From the NCBI GenBank assembly GCA_964601735.1, contig CAZROO010000002.1, forward strand, positions 66,289 to 130,288: 64,000 nucleotides of DNA, read 5' to 3'. This document shows positions 32,572-41,463 of this stretch, piece by piece. Origin of the DNA: DATAJX01 sp964601735. GTDB taxonomy: Bacteria > Pseudomonadota > Alphaproteobacteria > UBA2136 > UBA6156. Positions within the stretch are counted from its first letter, which is position 1; each line of letters opens with the position of its first letter. The translations under genes and the position numbers were made by a program. The notes under the pieces were generated by a model. The model made no database searches and was not told where the DNA came from. It worked only from the letters and a program-made list of their open reading frames with translations.

Positions 32572-33234
32572 TTAAGGCCGTTTTGCCGGGGTGGCAGTGG
32601 TGGCCTGGCTCAGGTTGTCACCCACTATTGGATTGCTGGCCATCATTTCCGACACTACGCGGGCTTTGACCGGATCAAGCGCTTCCATGATTTTACCGCT
32701 CTTTTTAACCGGCATGCGCATCAGCACGTCATGAACGATGCTGTTATCCAGCCTGTTAAGCACAACGGCGGCGGCGGCGGGCTTCATGGCCGCGTACATT
32801 TGTGCCAGTTGGGTCAGTTCTTTGTCGCCTTTGCCCGACAAACCGGTCATCAAGTGTTCAATTTGCGCCTTGAGGGTTTGTAGCTCCTTGGTCTTGTCGG
32901 CCAGGCGGCGTTCCATCAGGTCGGCCAGTTTTTCGCGCAATTCAAGGGCTTGGGCGCGACGTTCCAACTCCACCCGCTTGGCTTCCAAATCGGTCAGTAC
33001 CGCCACTTCGGCCGGGCTGAAGACGCGTTCGTTATTGGGCAGCAGAACGGTAGGAGTGGTAGGCACGCTGCTGCTGACCGTCCCTGTTGTAGCGCCTTCC
33101 TTTTTGCCTTCCTTGCCTTCGGCGGCGGGTTTTTCGCCCGCGGGCTTCTTGGCTTCTTCGGCGGCATGGGCCAGCGGCGCTACAACCAGCGCCAAGGCTA
33201 GCGGCAGTCCCCAGCGCTTGGGCATGTCAGGCAT
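32572..33234 (-). CDS. motE: MotE-family protein (MgtE N-domain-like)
   Basis: This 220-residue exported protein has a signal peptide (LPLALALVVAPLAHAA), a Lys/Glu-rich spacer, a coiled coil of about 60 residues (LTDLEAKRVELERRAQALEL and following), and a C-terminal MgtE-N-like helical domain (AAMKPAAAAVVLNRLDNSIV, then MRMPVKKSGKIMEALDP). This combination defines the MotE family. In Sinorhizobium MotE is a periplasmic chaperone for MotC. It is the last gene of the fliL-fliM run and starts 4 bp from the preceding stop. Confidence 0.85.
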   Translation of the reverse strand: MPDMPKRWGLPLALALVVAPLAHAAEEAKKPAGEKPAAEGKEGKKEGATTGTVSSSVPTTPTVLLPNNERVFSPAEVAVLTDLEAKRVELERRAQALELREKLADLMERRLADKTKELQTLKAQIEHLMTGLSGKGDKELTQLAQMYAAMKPAAAAVVLNRLDNSIVHDVLMRMPVKKSGKIMEALDPVKARVVSEMMASNPIVGDNLSQATTATPAKRP

Positions 33235-33237
33235 TAA

Positions 33238-33762
33238 TCAATTGCGCTCCTTGGCGCGAAGCTCGATTTCAGCCTGGCTGGGGCGGCGGGCAATGGCCTT
33301 GGAGCCGCTACCGGCGGCGTCTCCCAGTTCGGCCAGCAGGTTTTCCAGCGGGTCGGTTGCCACGGTCGATTCCATCTGCTGCACCATCGGCTGCTCAAGC
33401 GTTTGTACGGTTTTGGTGATGGTGGTTTCGATTTTGGCGCCATTGGCATGTTCCATCCTGTTGGCTGTTTGCTCGCCCCGGGCAATGAGGAATTTGAGAT
33501 CGCTGACCGTGGTTTGCGCGGCCTGAAGTTGTTGATTCAGGTCGGGCCCCAGCTTGTGGGCGGCATGGTTCATTTCTTGACGCGCCTGCTCCAGCCCCTG
33601 GCGTACTGCCAGCAGTTGCTGGGCCAGTTTTTCGGCCAGCAGTGGGGCCTCGCGCAGCTCGCGGCGCATGCCGCGCAATAGCTGCCCCAGCAGTAGCAGC
33701 AAACCAGCCACCAGGGCCAGTAATACACAGCTTACCGTTGCCAAAGCTAATCCGACGCTCAT
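33238..33762 (-). CDS. Membrane-anchored coiled-coil protein, DUF6468/PflI-like
   Basis: This 174-residue protein has an N-terminal transmembrane helix (LALATVSCVLLALVAGLLLLLGQ) followed by about 100 residues of helical, Gln/Leu/Glu-rich coiled coil and a Ser/Pro-containing tail. Its position between fliM and motE matches the alphaproteobacterial DUF6468 family, which includes Caulobacter PflI, a factor for flagellum placement at the pole. The family match is from topology and context only; the sequence is low in distinctive motifs. It starts 7 bp after the fliM stop. Confidence 0.65.
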   Translation of the reverse strand: MSVGLALATVSCVLLALVAGLLLLLGQLLRGMRRELREAPLLAEKLAQQLLAVRQGLEQARQEMNHAAHKLGPDLNQQLQAAQTTVSDLKFLIARGEQTANRMEHANGAKIETTITKTVQTLEQPMVQQMESTVATDPLENLLAELGDAAGSGSKAIARRPSQAEIELRAKERN

Positions 33763-33768
33763 GGTTGA

Positions 33769-34833
33769 TTATCCTGATTTCTGGTTGTTCAAATCGGTGA
33801 TGGTATGGGTGATGCGCACGGCCTTATGGTCAAGCGCACGGCCCATAAGGCCCACCAGCTTGGTGACACCGCTGCAGCTGAGCTGGACGGGGCTGGTGGG
33901 GCGGGCATCGAGGACGATGGTATCGCCCACTTTCCACTGCAACACGTCCTCAATGGGGAATTTCATTTCGTCGAGCACGGCATTAAAAACCATGGTGGTG
34001 TGGAAAAGCTCCTGGCTCAGGTGATTTTCCCAGATGTTGTCCTGGCCGAATTTCTCGCCCATGAATTGCTGCAACAGTTGCTCGCGCACCGGTTCGAGCG
34101 TGGCGTAAGGCAGGCAAAACTGCATTTTGCCCTCGCGACCCTCAAGGTTGGCCTTGACCGTGACGATGATGCAGACGTTGGTATCCTGCGAAATGACGGC
34201 AAAGCGCGGATTGACTTCCATGCGCTCGCTCTTGAACTGTACCGGCGCAATGGGCGCGAATGCCTCGTTGAGATCGCGCAACACCATGTCGTTGAGCGTA
34301 TCCACGATTTTACGCTCGATGGCCGTGAACTGCCGCCCGGCAATGGGTATGGGGCGCGCTTTGCGGCCGCCGAGCATAACATCCACAACCGAGTAAATCA
34401 GCGAGCTTTCGTACACTACCAGCACGTAGTCTTCGAGCCCCACGGCATTGACCACCATAATGCCCGCGGGCAACGCAATCTGATTGAGATAATCGCCGAA
34501 GCGCACCGAACTCATGCCCATCACCGTCACGTCAACGTTGTCGGCGGTGTACTGGCGGAGGCTGGTGGAGAGCACGCGCTCGAATTTGTCGAACACCACT
34601 TCGAGCATTGGCAGCTTTTCATAGTTGACCACGCTTTGGTCAAGCAGCGCACGGGTTCCCCGGCTGGACGAACCGTCGTCGCCGCCCACGCCCAGCAGGC
34701 TGTCGATTTCATTCTGGTCGAGAACTTTCTGGGTTTCGCCCGGCTTGGCCGGGGCGGCGGCATCGGCGGCAGGCTGGCCCTCGGCCATGCCCTGCCACTG
34801 TTTCAGCATTTCTTCTTCGGAGGCGCCGCTCAT
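33769..34833 (-). CDS. fliM: Flagellar motor switch protein FliM
   Basis: FliM in the C-ring receives CheY-P and sets rotation sense. The 354-residue product has the CheY-binding EIDSLLG segment at 42-48, a CheC-like middle domain (the ADNVDVTVMGMSSVRFGDYL and IVDTLNDMVLRDLNEAF stretches), and the C-terminal SpoA domain ending VRITHTI. The CheY-binding peptide is preceded by a Pro/Ala-rich extension of 37 residues, so it lies further in than in enteric FliM. It is cotranscribed with fliL upstream. Confidence 0.95.
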   Translation of the reverse strand: MSGASEEEMLKQWQGMAEGQPAADAAAPAKPGETQKVLDQNEIDSLLGVGGDDGSSSRGTRALLDQSVVNYEKLPMLEVVFDKFERVLSTSLRQYTADNVDVTVMGMSSVRFGDYLNQIALPAGIMVVNAVGLEDYVLVVYESSLIYSVVDVMLGGRKARPIPIAGRQFTAIERKIVDTLNDMVLRDLNEAFAPIAPVQFKSERMEVNPRFAVISQDTNVCIIVTVKANLEGREGKMQFCLPYATLEPVREQLLQQFMGEKFGQDNIWENHLSQELFHTTMVFNAVLDEMKFPIEDVLQWKVGDTIVLDARPTSPVQLSCSGVTKLVGLMGRALDHKAVRITHTITDLNNQKSG

Positions 34834-34866
34834 GTTTCTGTTCCGTTCTGCCGCTTAATATAACAC

Positions 34867-34890
34867 AAAGGCCGCCGGCGGGCAGCCTTT
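34867..34890 (-). terminator. Hairpin between fliL and fliM (possible attenuator)
   Basis: AAAGGC-x-GCC pairs with GGC-x-GCCTTT around CGCC in the 78-bp fliL-fliM gap. It is followed by GTGTTATATT on the minus strand. It could lower fliM output relative to fliL or stabilise an mRNA end. Confidence 0.4.
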
Positions 34891-34911
34891 GCCTATAACG
34901 CCAGCAGGCAA

Positions 34912-35478
34912 TTACTGGACGAGAACCTCGCGGAACAGCACGTTTTTAACCCTCACCGGCGCCAGGGTTTGGCTGGCGCGCAGCAGCAGGTCTTCCTTGA
35001 TGCGTTGCAGCCCGGCGTTGCCGCGCAGGTCGTCCAGCCGCAGTTGGCGCAGGTATTGGAGATAATCATCCTGCAGGCGGGCGGCGTTGGTCTCCACCTG
35101 TTTTTCCTCGTCGGTGCTGGCAAGCTCCAGCGTTACCTTGAGGCGCAAAAAATGGTCCTGCTGGCCGGTCTGGGCAAGATTAAGGCTGAATTCCGGCACA
35201 TCGTAAAACACCGAGGCCGCCGCCGCACCGCTGGACGGGGCGCCGCTCATGACCGTATCGGCATCGGGCGTGGAGGGCTTGCGCAGCACAAAAAACCAGG
35301 TGGCGATACCGGCGACGATGAGCAGCACGGCGGCACCGACGCCCGCCATCATCAGCATCTTTTTTCTGTCGCCAGCAGGGGCTGCGGCCGCTTCGCCTTC
35401 GGCAGGCGCGGCGCCGCCCTCCTTGGGAGCTTCTTTTGAAGCCTCCTGCGGCGCTTCCTTAACAACTTCTTCTGCCAT
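34912..35478 (-). CDS. fliL: Flagellar basal body-associated protein FliL
   Basis: FliL is a single-pass inner membrane protein that rings the stator. The 188-residue product has a cytoplasmic Glu/Ala/Pro-rich start, a transmembrane helix (LMMAGVGAAVLLIVAGIATW), and the periplasmic FliL domain (FYDVPEFSLNLAQ, then HFLRLKVTLEL, then ending VRVKNVLFREVLVQ). It opens the fliL-fliM-PflI-like-motE run. The hydroxybutyryl-CoA dehydrogenase gene ends only 35 bp upstream on the same strand, so read-through from it is possible. Confidence 0.93.
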   Translation of the reverse strand: MAEEVVKEAPQEASKEAPKEGGAAPAEGEAAAAPAGDRKKMLMMAGVGAAVLLIVAGIATWFFVLRKPSTPDADTVMSGAPSSGAAAASVFYDVPEFSLNLAQTGQQDHFLRLKVTLELASTDEEKQVETNAARLQDDYLQYLRQLRLDDLRGNAGLQRIKEDLLLRASQTLAPVRVKNVLFREVLVQ

Positions 35479-35513
35479 GCCCTGTTCTAACCTTTAAACC
35501 TTCCAGAACTCAA

Positions 35514-36389
35514 CTAGCGGTAGGGTTTGGGCTCGGGGCCGGAGTAATCGTAGAAGCCACGACCGGCTTTTTTGCCGAGCCAGCCGGCATCGACAAATTT
35601 CACCAGCAGCGGGCAGGGGCGGTACTTGCTGTCACCCAGCTCGTTGTGCAGCACGCGCATGATGGCCACGCAAGTGTCGAGGCCGATGAAGTCGGCCAGC
35701 GTCAGCGGGCCCATCGGGTGCCCGGCGCCAAGCTTCATCGAGGTATCAATGCTTTTCACCCCCGCAACGCCGTCCTGCAGCGCATAGGCCGCCTCGTTGA
35801 GCATGGGCAGCAGCAGGCGATTGACGATAAAGCCTGGCACGTCCTCGCTGGTCGCGGCGGTCTTGCCCATCTTGGTCGCCACTTCCAGAACGCGCTCGTA
35901 GGTTTCGTTGCTGGTGGCCAGCCCTTTGATGATTTCAACCAGTTGCATCATCGGCACCGGGTTCATGAAGTGCAGGCCGATGAACTTTTCCGGCCGCTTG
36001 GTCACGGCTGCCAGGCGGGTGATGGAAATGCTGCTGGTATTGCTGGCAATCAGGCCATCCTTGTTCAGCACACCATCGAGTTCGGCAAAGATTTTCTTTT
36101 TGATTTCCTCGTTTTCGGTCGCGGCCTCAACCACCAGATTGCACTTGGCCAAATCGGCCATTTTGGTGGTGGTGGTGATGTTGGAAAGAGCCGCTTTTTT
36201 CTCGGCTTCGGTCAGGTTGCCCTTGCCGATTTGCCGGTCCATGTTGCCTTCGATGGTCTTGAGGGCCTTTTCCAGCGCCTCGGCGCGGGCGTCCAGCATG
36301 GTCACCTTATAGCCCTTTTGCGCCGCCACGTGCGCAATACCGCCGCCCATCTGCCCTGCGCCAATAACGCCGATGTGAGAAATCTCCAT
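35514..36389 (-). CDS. 3-hydroxybutyryl-CoA dehydrogenase
   Basis: This 291-residue NAD(P)-dependent enzyme converts 3-hydroxyacyl-CoA to acetoacyl-CoA, usually in PHB/butyrate metabolism. It has the Rossmann loop GVIGAGQMGGGIA at 8-20 and the signature HFMNPVPMMQLVEII with the catalytic His. The DVPGFIVNRLL, LGAGHPMGPLTLADFIGLD and GWLGKKAGRGFYDY motifs follow. ATG 36389 has AAGGAAAAGG just upstream; the frame extends further only as a shadow of def. It shares its start region with the divergent def. The adjacent PHA synthase at the right edge suggests a polyhydroxybutyrate producer. Confidence 0.93.
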   Translation of the reverse strand: MEISHIGVIGAGQMGGGIAHVAAQKGYKVTMLDARAEALEKALKTIEGNMDRQIGKGNLTEAEKKAALSNITTTTKMADLAKCNLVVEAATENEEIKKKIFAELDGVLNKDGLIASNTSSISITRLAAVTKRPEKFIGLHFMNPVPMMQLVEIIKGLATSNETYERVLEVATKMGKTAATSEDVPGFIVNRLLLPMLNEAAYALQDGVAGVKSIDTSMKLGAGHPMGPLTLADFIGLDTCVAIMRVLHNELGDSKYRPCPLLVKFVDAGWLGKKAGRGFYDYSGPEPKPYR

Positions 36390-36449
36390 AACCTTTTCCT
36401 TATTATTGAATGTATTGTGCCTGAAGCCCTGGATGGCGTATAGAGCGCT

Positions 36450-37103
36450 ATGTCCAAAATATTGCCCGTCATTGTAGCGCCGCATCAGTTGCTGTTGCAA
36501 AAATCCGAACCCGTCAAAACCGTGGACGCCGCCGTGCGTGCCACGCTCGATAACATGCTGGCTACGCTGTACGCCGCCGATGGCGTGGGGCTGGCCGCGC
36601 CGCAGGTCGGTATTCTGGAGCGTCTGGTGGTGATGGATTTGGGCACCGAACGCGCCGACGGCAAGCGCGATTACAGCAAGCCGAACCCTCAGGTGCTGGT
36701 GAACCCGGAAATTGTGGGCCGCAGCAAAGAGATGCGCGTGCACCAGGAAGGTTGCCTGAGCATCCCCAACATTTACACCGATGTGGAACGCCCTGACCGC
36801 GTGACCCTCAAGTGGCTGGACAAGGAAGGTGCGCCGCAGCAGCAGGAATTCGATGGCCTGCATGCCACGGTCATCCAACATGAGGTCGACCACCTCGACG
36901 GCATCCTGTTCCTCAAGCGCCTGAGCCGCCTGCAGCGCGAACGCATGGAAAAGAAATACGCCAAGTTCCTGCCGGATTTCATCGAGCATCCCAAGTATGC
37001 CATCAGCGTGCAGGGGCAGGGCGTGGTTGCGGCCTGCAACCATGACCACGGGCACCACCACCATCACCATGTGCACGGGCCCCATTGCAATCATGACCAT
37101 TAG
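36450..37103 (+). CDS. def: Peptide deformylase with histidine-rich C-terminal tail
   Basis: Def removes the N-formyl group from new proteins. All three motifs are intact: GVGLAAPQ at 45-52, EGCLS with Cys102, and HEVDH with His144, Glu145 and His148, the metal site. The 217-residue length exceeds the usual ~170 because of a C-terminal helix and an unusual tail at 196-217 made almost only of His with Cys, Asn, Asp and Gly (C-N-H-D-H, then six His, ending H-C-N-H-D-H). The tail could bind or store metal. The fmt ATG overlaps the last codons, the usual def-fmt pairing. Confidence 0.95.
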   Translation: MSKILPVIVAPHQLLLQKSEPVKTVDAAVRATLDNMLATLYAADGVGLAAPQVGILERLVVMDLGTERADGKRDYSKPNPQVLVNPEIVGRSKEMRVHQEGCLSIPNIYTDVERPDRVTLKWLDKEGAPQQQEFDGLHATVIQHEVDHLDGILFLKRLSRLQRERMEKKYAKFLPDFIEHPKYAISVQGQGVVAACNHDHGHHHHHHVHGPHCNHDH

Positions 37104-38094
37104 CCCTTCGCGCAGCGAACAAGAGCTTGGCTCGCTGCAGACCCGAAGGGGCGAAAGCGGCCGAATTAAAGATATCATCTTCATGGGGTCGCCCGCCTTT
37201 GCGGTGCCCTCGCTCAAGCTGCTGTCTCAACAGTTCAACATTGTCGCCGTCTATACCCAGCCGCCGCGCCCGGCGGGCCGGGGGCAGGCCGAGCAGAAAA
37301 CACCGGTGCACCAGTTGGCGGAAGAACTGGGCCTGAAAGTCCATCACCCGCTAAAACTCAAGGCCGAGACGCTGGATGAAGTGCTGGCCATCAAATGCGA
37401 TGCCATCGCGGTGGTGGCCTACGGCCTGCTGCTGCCCAAAAAGCTGGTCGACGAACGCCTGTGCCTCAACCTGCACCCGAGCGCCCTGCCGCGCTGGCGC
37501 GGCGCCGCACCGCTGCAGCACACGCTGCTCAACGGCGACACGCATACCGATATCTGCATCATGAAGCTGGACGAAGGCATGGATACCGGCCCGGTGTACA
37601 GCAGGCTGCCAACAGTTGTACCGCCGGACATCACTTTTGGCCGGTTACATGACCTTTGTGCACAGAAAGGTGCCGAGCAACTGACAGCAGTGCTACACAA
37701 ACTGCCAGGCCTTCAACCCGTGCCGCAGGTGGGTGAAGCAACCCACGCCTTCAAGCTGACCGCCGAACACCGCCTCATCGACTGGCATAAGACAGCGACC
37801 GAAATCAATAATCAAATCCGTGCCTTATCCCCCACTCCCGGCGCCGTCACTCATCTGCTGGGCGAGAACGTAAAAGTGCAGGGCAGTACGGTAGTTACCA
37901 CCGCCGAGGCGCATACCGCCGGTGAAATTCTGCACCTCGACGACGACGGCCTGACCATCGCCTGTGGTCAAAACGCCATTCACATCAGCCACATCCAGCG
38001 CCCCGGCAAAAAAATGCAGCCGGTGGCCGAGGTGGCGCGCGGCTGGGCGGCGCTTACGCCCGGTATGGTTGCAGGCCGCCCCGCGCAGGCCTAG
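37093..38094 (+). CDS. fmt: Methionyl-tRNA formyltransferase
   Basis: Fmt formylates initiator Met-tRNA. The core begins DIIFMGSPAFAVPSL and has NLHPSALPRWRGAAPLQHTL, the formyltransferase active-site segment, then MKLDEGMDTGP and the C-terminal domain with EINNQIRALSPTPGA. From ATG 37093 the product is 333 residues and overlaps def by 11 bp. This start adds about 25 residues not typical of Fmt, encoded by a sequence resembling a dispersed repeat. ATG 37183 would cut into the first beta strand. A rare start codon near 37165 cannot be excluded. Confidence 0.94.
   Translation: MTISPSRSEQELGSLQTRRGESGRIKDIIFMGSPAFAVPSLKLLSQQFNIVAVYTQPPRPAGRGQAEQKTPVHQLAEELGLKVHHPLKLKAETLDEVLAIKCDAIAVVAYGLLLPKKLVDERLCLNLHPSALPRWRGAAPLQHTLLNGDTHTDICIMKLDEGMDTGPVYSRLPTVVPPDITFGRLHDLCAQKGAEQLTAVLHKLPGLQPVPQVGEATHAFKLTAEHRLIDWHKTATEINNQIRALSPTPGAVTHLLGENVKVQGSTVVTTAEAHTAGEILHLDDDGLTIACGQNAIHISHIQRPGKKMQPVAEVARGWAALTPGMVAGRPAQA
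37110..37165. repeat. Dispersed repeat at the fmt 5' end
   Basis: AGCGAACAAGAGC followed by TGGCT, GCTG, and GAAAGCGGCC recurs with small changes at 45661-45705 before ftsL. In fmt it encodes most of the N-terminal extension. Confidence 0.6.
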
Positions 38095-38175
38095 CCTTGG
38101 TCCGATGCCGCCCTCGCTGTTTCAGAGTCCACTTCAACCTTGCCCGGAATTTCTTTTTACTCTAGGGCGTTACCT

Positions 38176-38964
38176 ATGCGCTTGAAACTGACGCTTCAAT
38201 ATACCGGCACCGGTCTTTACGGCTGGCAGGCGCAGCCCAAGGACAATCTGCCGACGGTGCAGGGCCACCTGATGGAAGCGTTTAAAAGCCTCAAGGTCAG
38301 GGCTGCCGACCCGGTGGCCGCCGGGCGCACCGACGCGGGCGTGCACGCCCTCGGCCAAACAGTGCATGTCGACGTGGAGAAGCGGCTGGAGCTCATCAAG
38401 TTCTGGGGCGGCCTCAACCGGTTTCTGCCGGAGAGCATCCGCATCATGCGCGTGGCCGAGGTCGATGACAAATTCCACGCCCGTTACAGTGCCCTGCAGC
38501 GCCAGTACCGCTACCTGATTTACAGCGGCCGCGATTTGCCGCCGCATCTGGTGGGCAAGGTCGGGCATGTGCGCCATCCGCTCAACTTCCAGGCCATGAA
38601 CAAGGCGCTAAAAAAGCTGAAATACGGCGAGCATGATTTCAGCGCCTTTCGCGACGCTGAATGCCAAAGTCGTACGCCCATCTGCCGCCTTATCACTCGC
38701 AAATTGCTGCTGACCCGCGATGCGCTGGGTACGCCGCTCATCGCCCTCGACATCGCCGCCGACCACTTCCTCCATCACATGGTGCGCAACATCGTCGGCA
38801 CGCTGGTCGAAGTCGGCGAGGGCAAGCGTACCGAAAAAGCGTTAGTGGACTTAATCAAAACCAAAGACCGTAAACTGGCGGGGATGACCTTCAGTCCCGA
38901 CGGTCTCTATTTCATGGCGGTGAAGTATCTGCGGCATAAGGAGCTGGAAAGTATTGGTAAATAA
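38176..38964 (+). CDS. truA: tRNA pseudouridine(38-40) synthase TruA
   Basis: TruA modifies the anticodon stem-loop at positions 38-40. The 262-residue product starts RLKLTLQYTGTGLYGWQ and has the catalytic AGRTDAGVHALGQ with the nucleophilic Asp. It continues with FHARYSALQRQYRY and FLHHMVRNIVGTLVEVG, all family marks. ATG 38176 gives the family N-terminus. It follows fmt by 81 bp, the known def-fmt-truA order in alphaproteobacteria. It converges on sucD with a shared hairpin. Confidence 0.96.
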   Translation: MRLKLTLQYTGTGLYGWQAQPKDNLPTVQGHLMEAFKSLKVRAADPVAAGRTDAGVHALGQTVHVDVEKRLELIKFWGGLNRFLPESIRIMRVAEVDDKFHARYSALQRQYRYLIYSGRDLPPHLVGKVGHVRHPLNFQAMNKALKKLKYGEHDFSAFRDAECQSRTPICRLITRKLLLTRDALGTPLIALDIAADHFLHHMVRNIVGTLVEVGEGKRTEKALVDLIKTKDRKLAGMTFSPDGLYFMAVKYLRHKELESIGK

Positions 38965-38990
38965 CAAGCGGCCCGAAGGCCGCTTGTTAT
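38961..38990. terminator. Bidirectional hairpin between truA and sucD
   Basis: ATAACAAGCGGCC-CGAA-GGCCGCTTGTTAT is a 13-bp perfect stem between convergent genes. Its T runs are short, so termination strength is uncertain. Confidence 0.7.
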
Positions 38991-38999
38991 CAAGCTGAA

Positions 39000-39883
39000 T
39001 TAACCGAGGATTTTCTTTACCGCCTCGCCCATCATAGTAGGAATGGGAACCACGGTCACGCCCGCTTCGGTCAGCGCACGTTCCTTGGCTTCGGCGGTGT
39101 CAGCCCCGCCGCTCACAATCGCCCCGGCGTGGCCCATGCGGCGGCCCTTGGGGGCGGTGCGCCCGGCAATAAAGCCCACCACTGGCTTGGTGATGCGGCT
39201 GGCGATGAAGTTAGCAGCTTCCACTTCCGCCGCGCCGCCGATTTCGCCAATCATCACGATAGCCTCGGTTTGCGGGTCGTTCTCAAACGCTTCCAGAACC
39301 GGGATATAACCGGTACCGGGAATCGGGTCGCCGCCGATGCCAACGCAGGTGCTTTGGCCCAGGCCCACTTCGGTGGTCTGGCGCACGGCTTCATACGTCA
39401 GCGTGCCGGATTTGCTGACAATGCCGATGCGGCCCTTTTTATGAATATGCGCGGGCATAATGCCGATTTTGCAGCCGCCCTTGTCGCCGGGGGTGATAAT
39501 GCCCGGGCAGTTGGGGCCGATGAGGCGCATGGTGTTATTGGGGTCAAGCAAACGACGTTTTACCTTCAGCATGTCCTGCACCGGAATACCCTCGGTGATG
39601 CACACGCAAATCTTCACGCCTGCTTCCTGCGCTTCCAGAATCGCGTCGGCGGCAAACGGCGGCGGCACGTAAATCACGCTTGCCTCGGCGCCGGTCTGCA
39701 CCACGGCGTCGCGCACGGTGTCGAACACCGGCAGGCCCAGATGGTTGGTGCCGCCCTTGCCCGGCGTCACGCCGCCTACATATCTGCTGCCATACTTCAG
39801 CGCGGCCTCGGTATGGAAGGTGCCGTGCTTGCCGGTAATCCCCTGGGTAATGACCTTGGTGGTTTCAGAAATGAAAATGGCCA

Positions 39884-39884
<1 letters not shown>
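39000..39884 (-). CDS. sucD: Succinate-CoA ligase (ADP-forming) alpha subunit
   Basis: SucD with SucC makes succinate and ATP from succinyl-CoA in the TCA cycle. The 294-residue product has the CoA-binding GITGKHGTFHTEAA stretch, IGPNCPGIITPGD, GKSGTLTYEAV-like SKSGTLTYEAV, GIGGDPIPGT, and the catalytic phosphohistidine loop MGHAGAIVSGG. Its ATG overlaps the sucC stop by one base (TAATG). It is the last gene of mdh-(secreted protein)-sucC-sucD. Confidence 0.97.
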
Positions 39885-41053
<1,169 letters not shown>

Positions 41054-41075
41054 CCTCTCGTCCTGTACTTAGTTC

Positions 41076-41435
41076 TTACTTCGAGGCCGGTGTAGCCGTG
41101 GGCATCGGCGGCATGGCCGGCGGGGGCGGCGGCATCATGGCCTTTTGCATTTCCTCGGAGGTCAGCTTTTTCACCTTTTTCATGCCATCCAGGTCGCACG
41201 GCATGTTGGTGGTGGTGCCGTCGGTCTTTTTGAACTCGCACATCGAGGGCATGGCGGGCATCGGCGGCATGGCAGGCATCGACATCGACGGCATGGCCGG
41301 AGGCGTGGGCATGTTGGGCATGGCAGGCATGGCCGGGGCAGCGCCCTTGGCGGCGGCGTCGAACTGTTCGCCGTTGGCGGCGTAGGCGGCGGGCGCCAGG
41401 GCGGCGGCCAGCATCAGGGAGTAGGCGATACGCAT
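41076..41435 (-). CDS. Secreted Met/Pro-rich protein in the mdh-suc operon, unknown function
   Basis: This 119-residue protein has a signal peptide ending near AYAA (residue 20). A run of methionine-proline repeats follows (MPAMPNMPTPP, then about six more MP or MPP units to residue 65), then a short Cys-bracketed segment (MCEFKKTDGTTTNMPC) and a Pro/Met-rich tail. ATG 41435 has AAAGGAGAAA nine bases upstream. Methionine-rich periplasmic proteins can bind copper(I), but no further evidence supports this. It lies between mdh and sucC, 28 and 22 bp from each, so it is cotranscribed with TCA-cycle genes. Confidence 0.75.
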   Translation of the reverse strand: MRIAYSLMLAAALAPAAYAANGEQFDAAAKGAAPAMPAMPNMPTPPAMPSMSMPAMPPMPAMPSMCEFKKTDGTTTNMPCDLDGMKKVKKLTSEEMQKAMMPPPPPAMPPMPTATPASK

Positions 41436-41463
41436 TGTGTTTTCTCCTTTATTTATAACAGGG

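Noticed and set aside
36390..37217. Upstream extension of the hydroxybutyryl-CoA dehydrogenase frame
   Set aside because: The extension is antisense to def and lacks homology. ATG 36389 has a good ribosome site and starts at the Rossmann fold.
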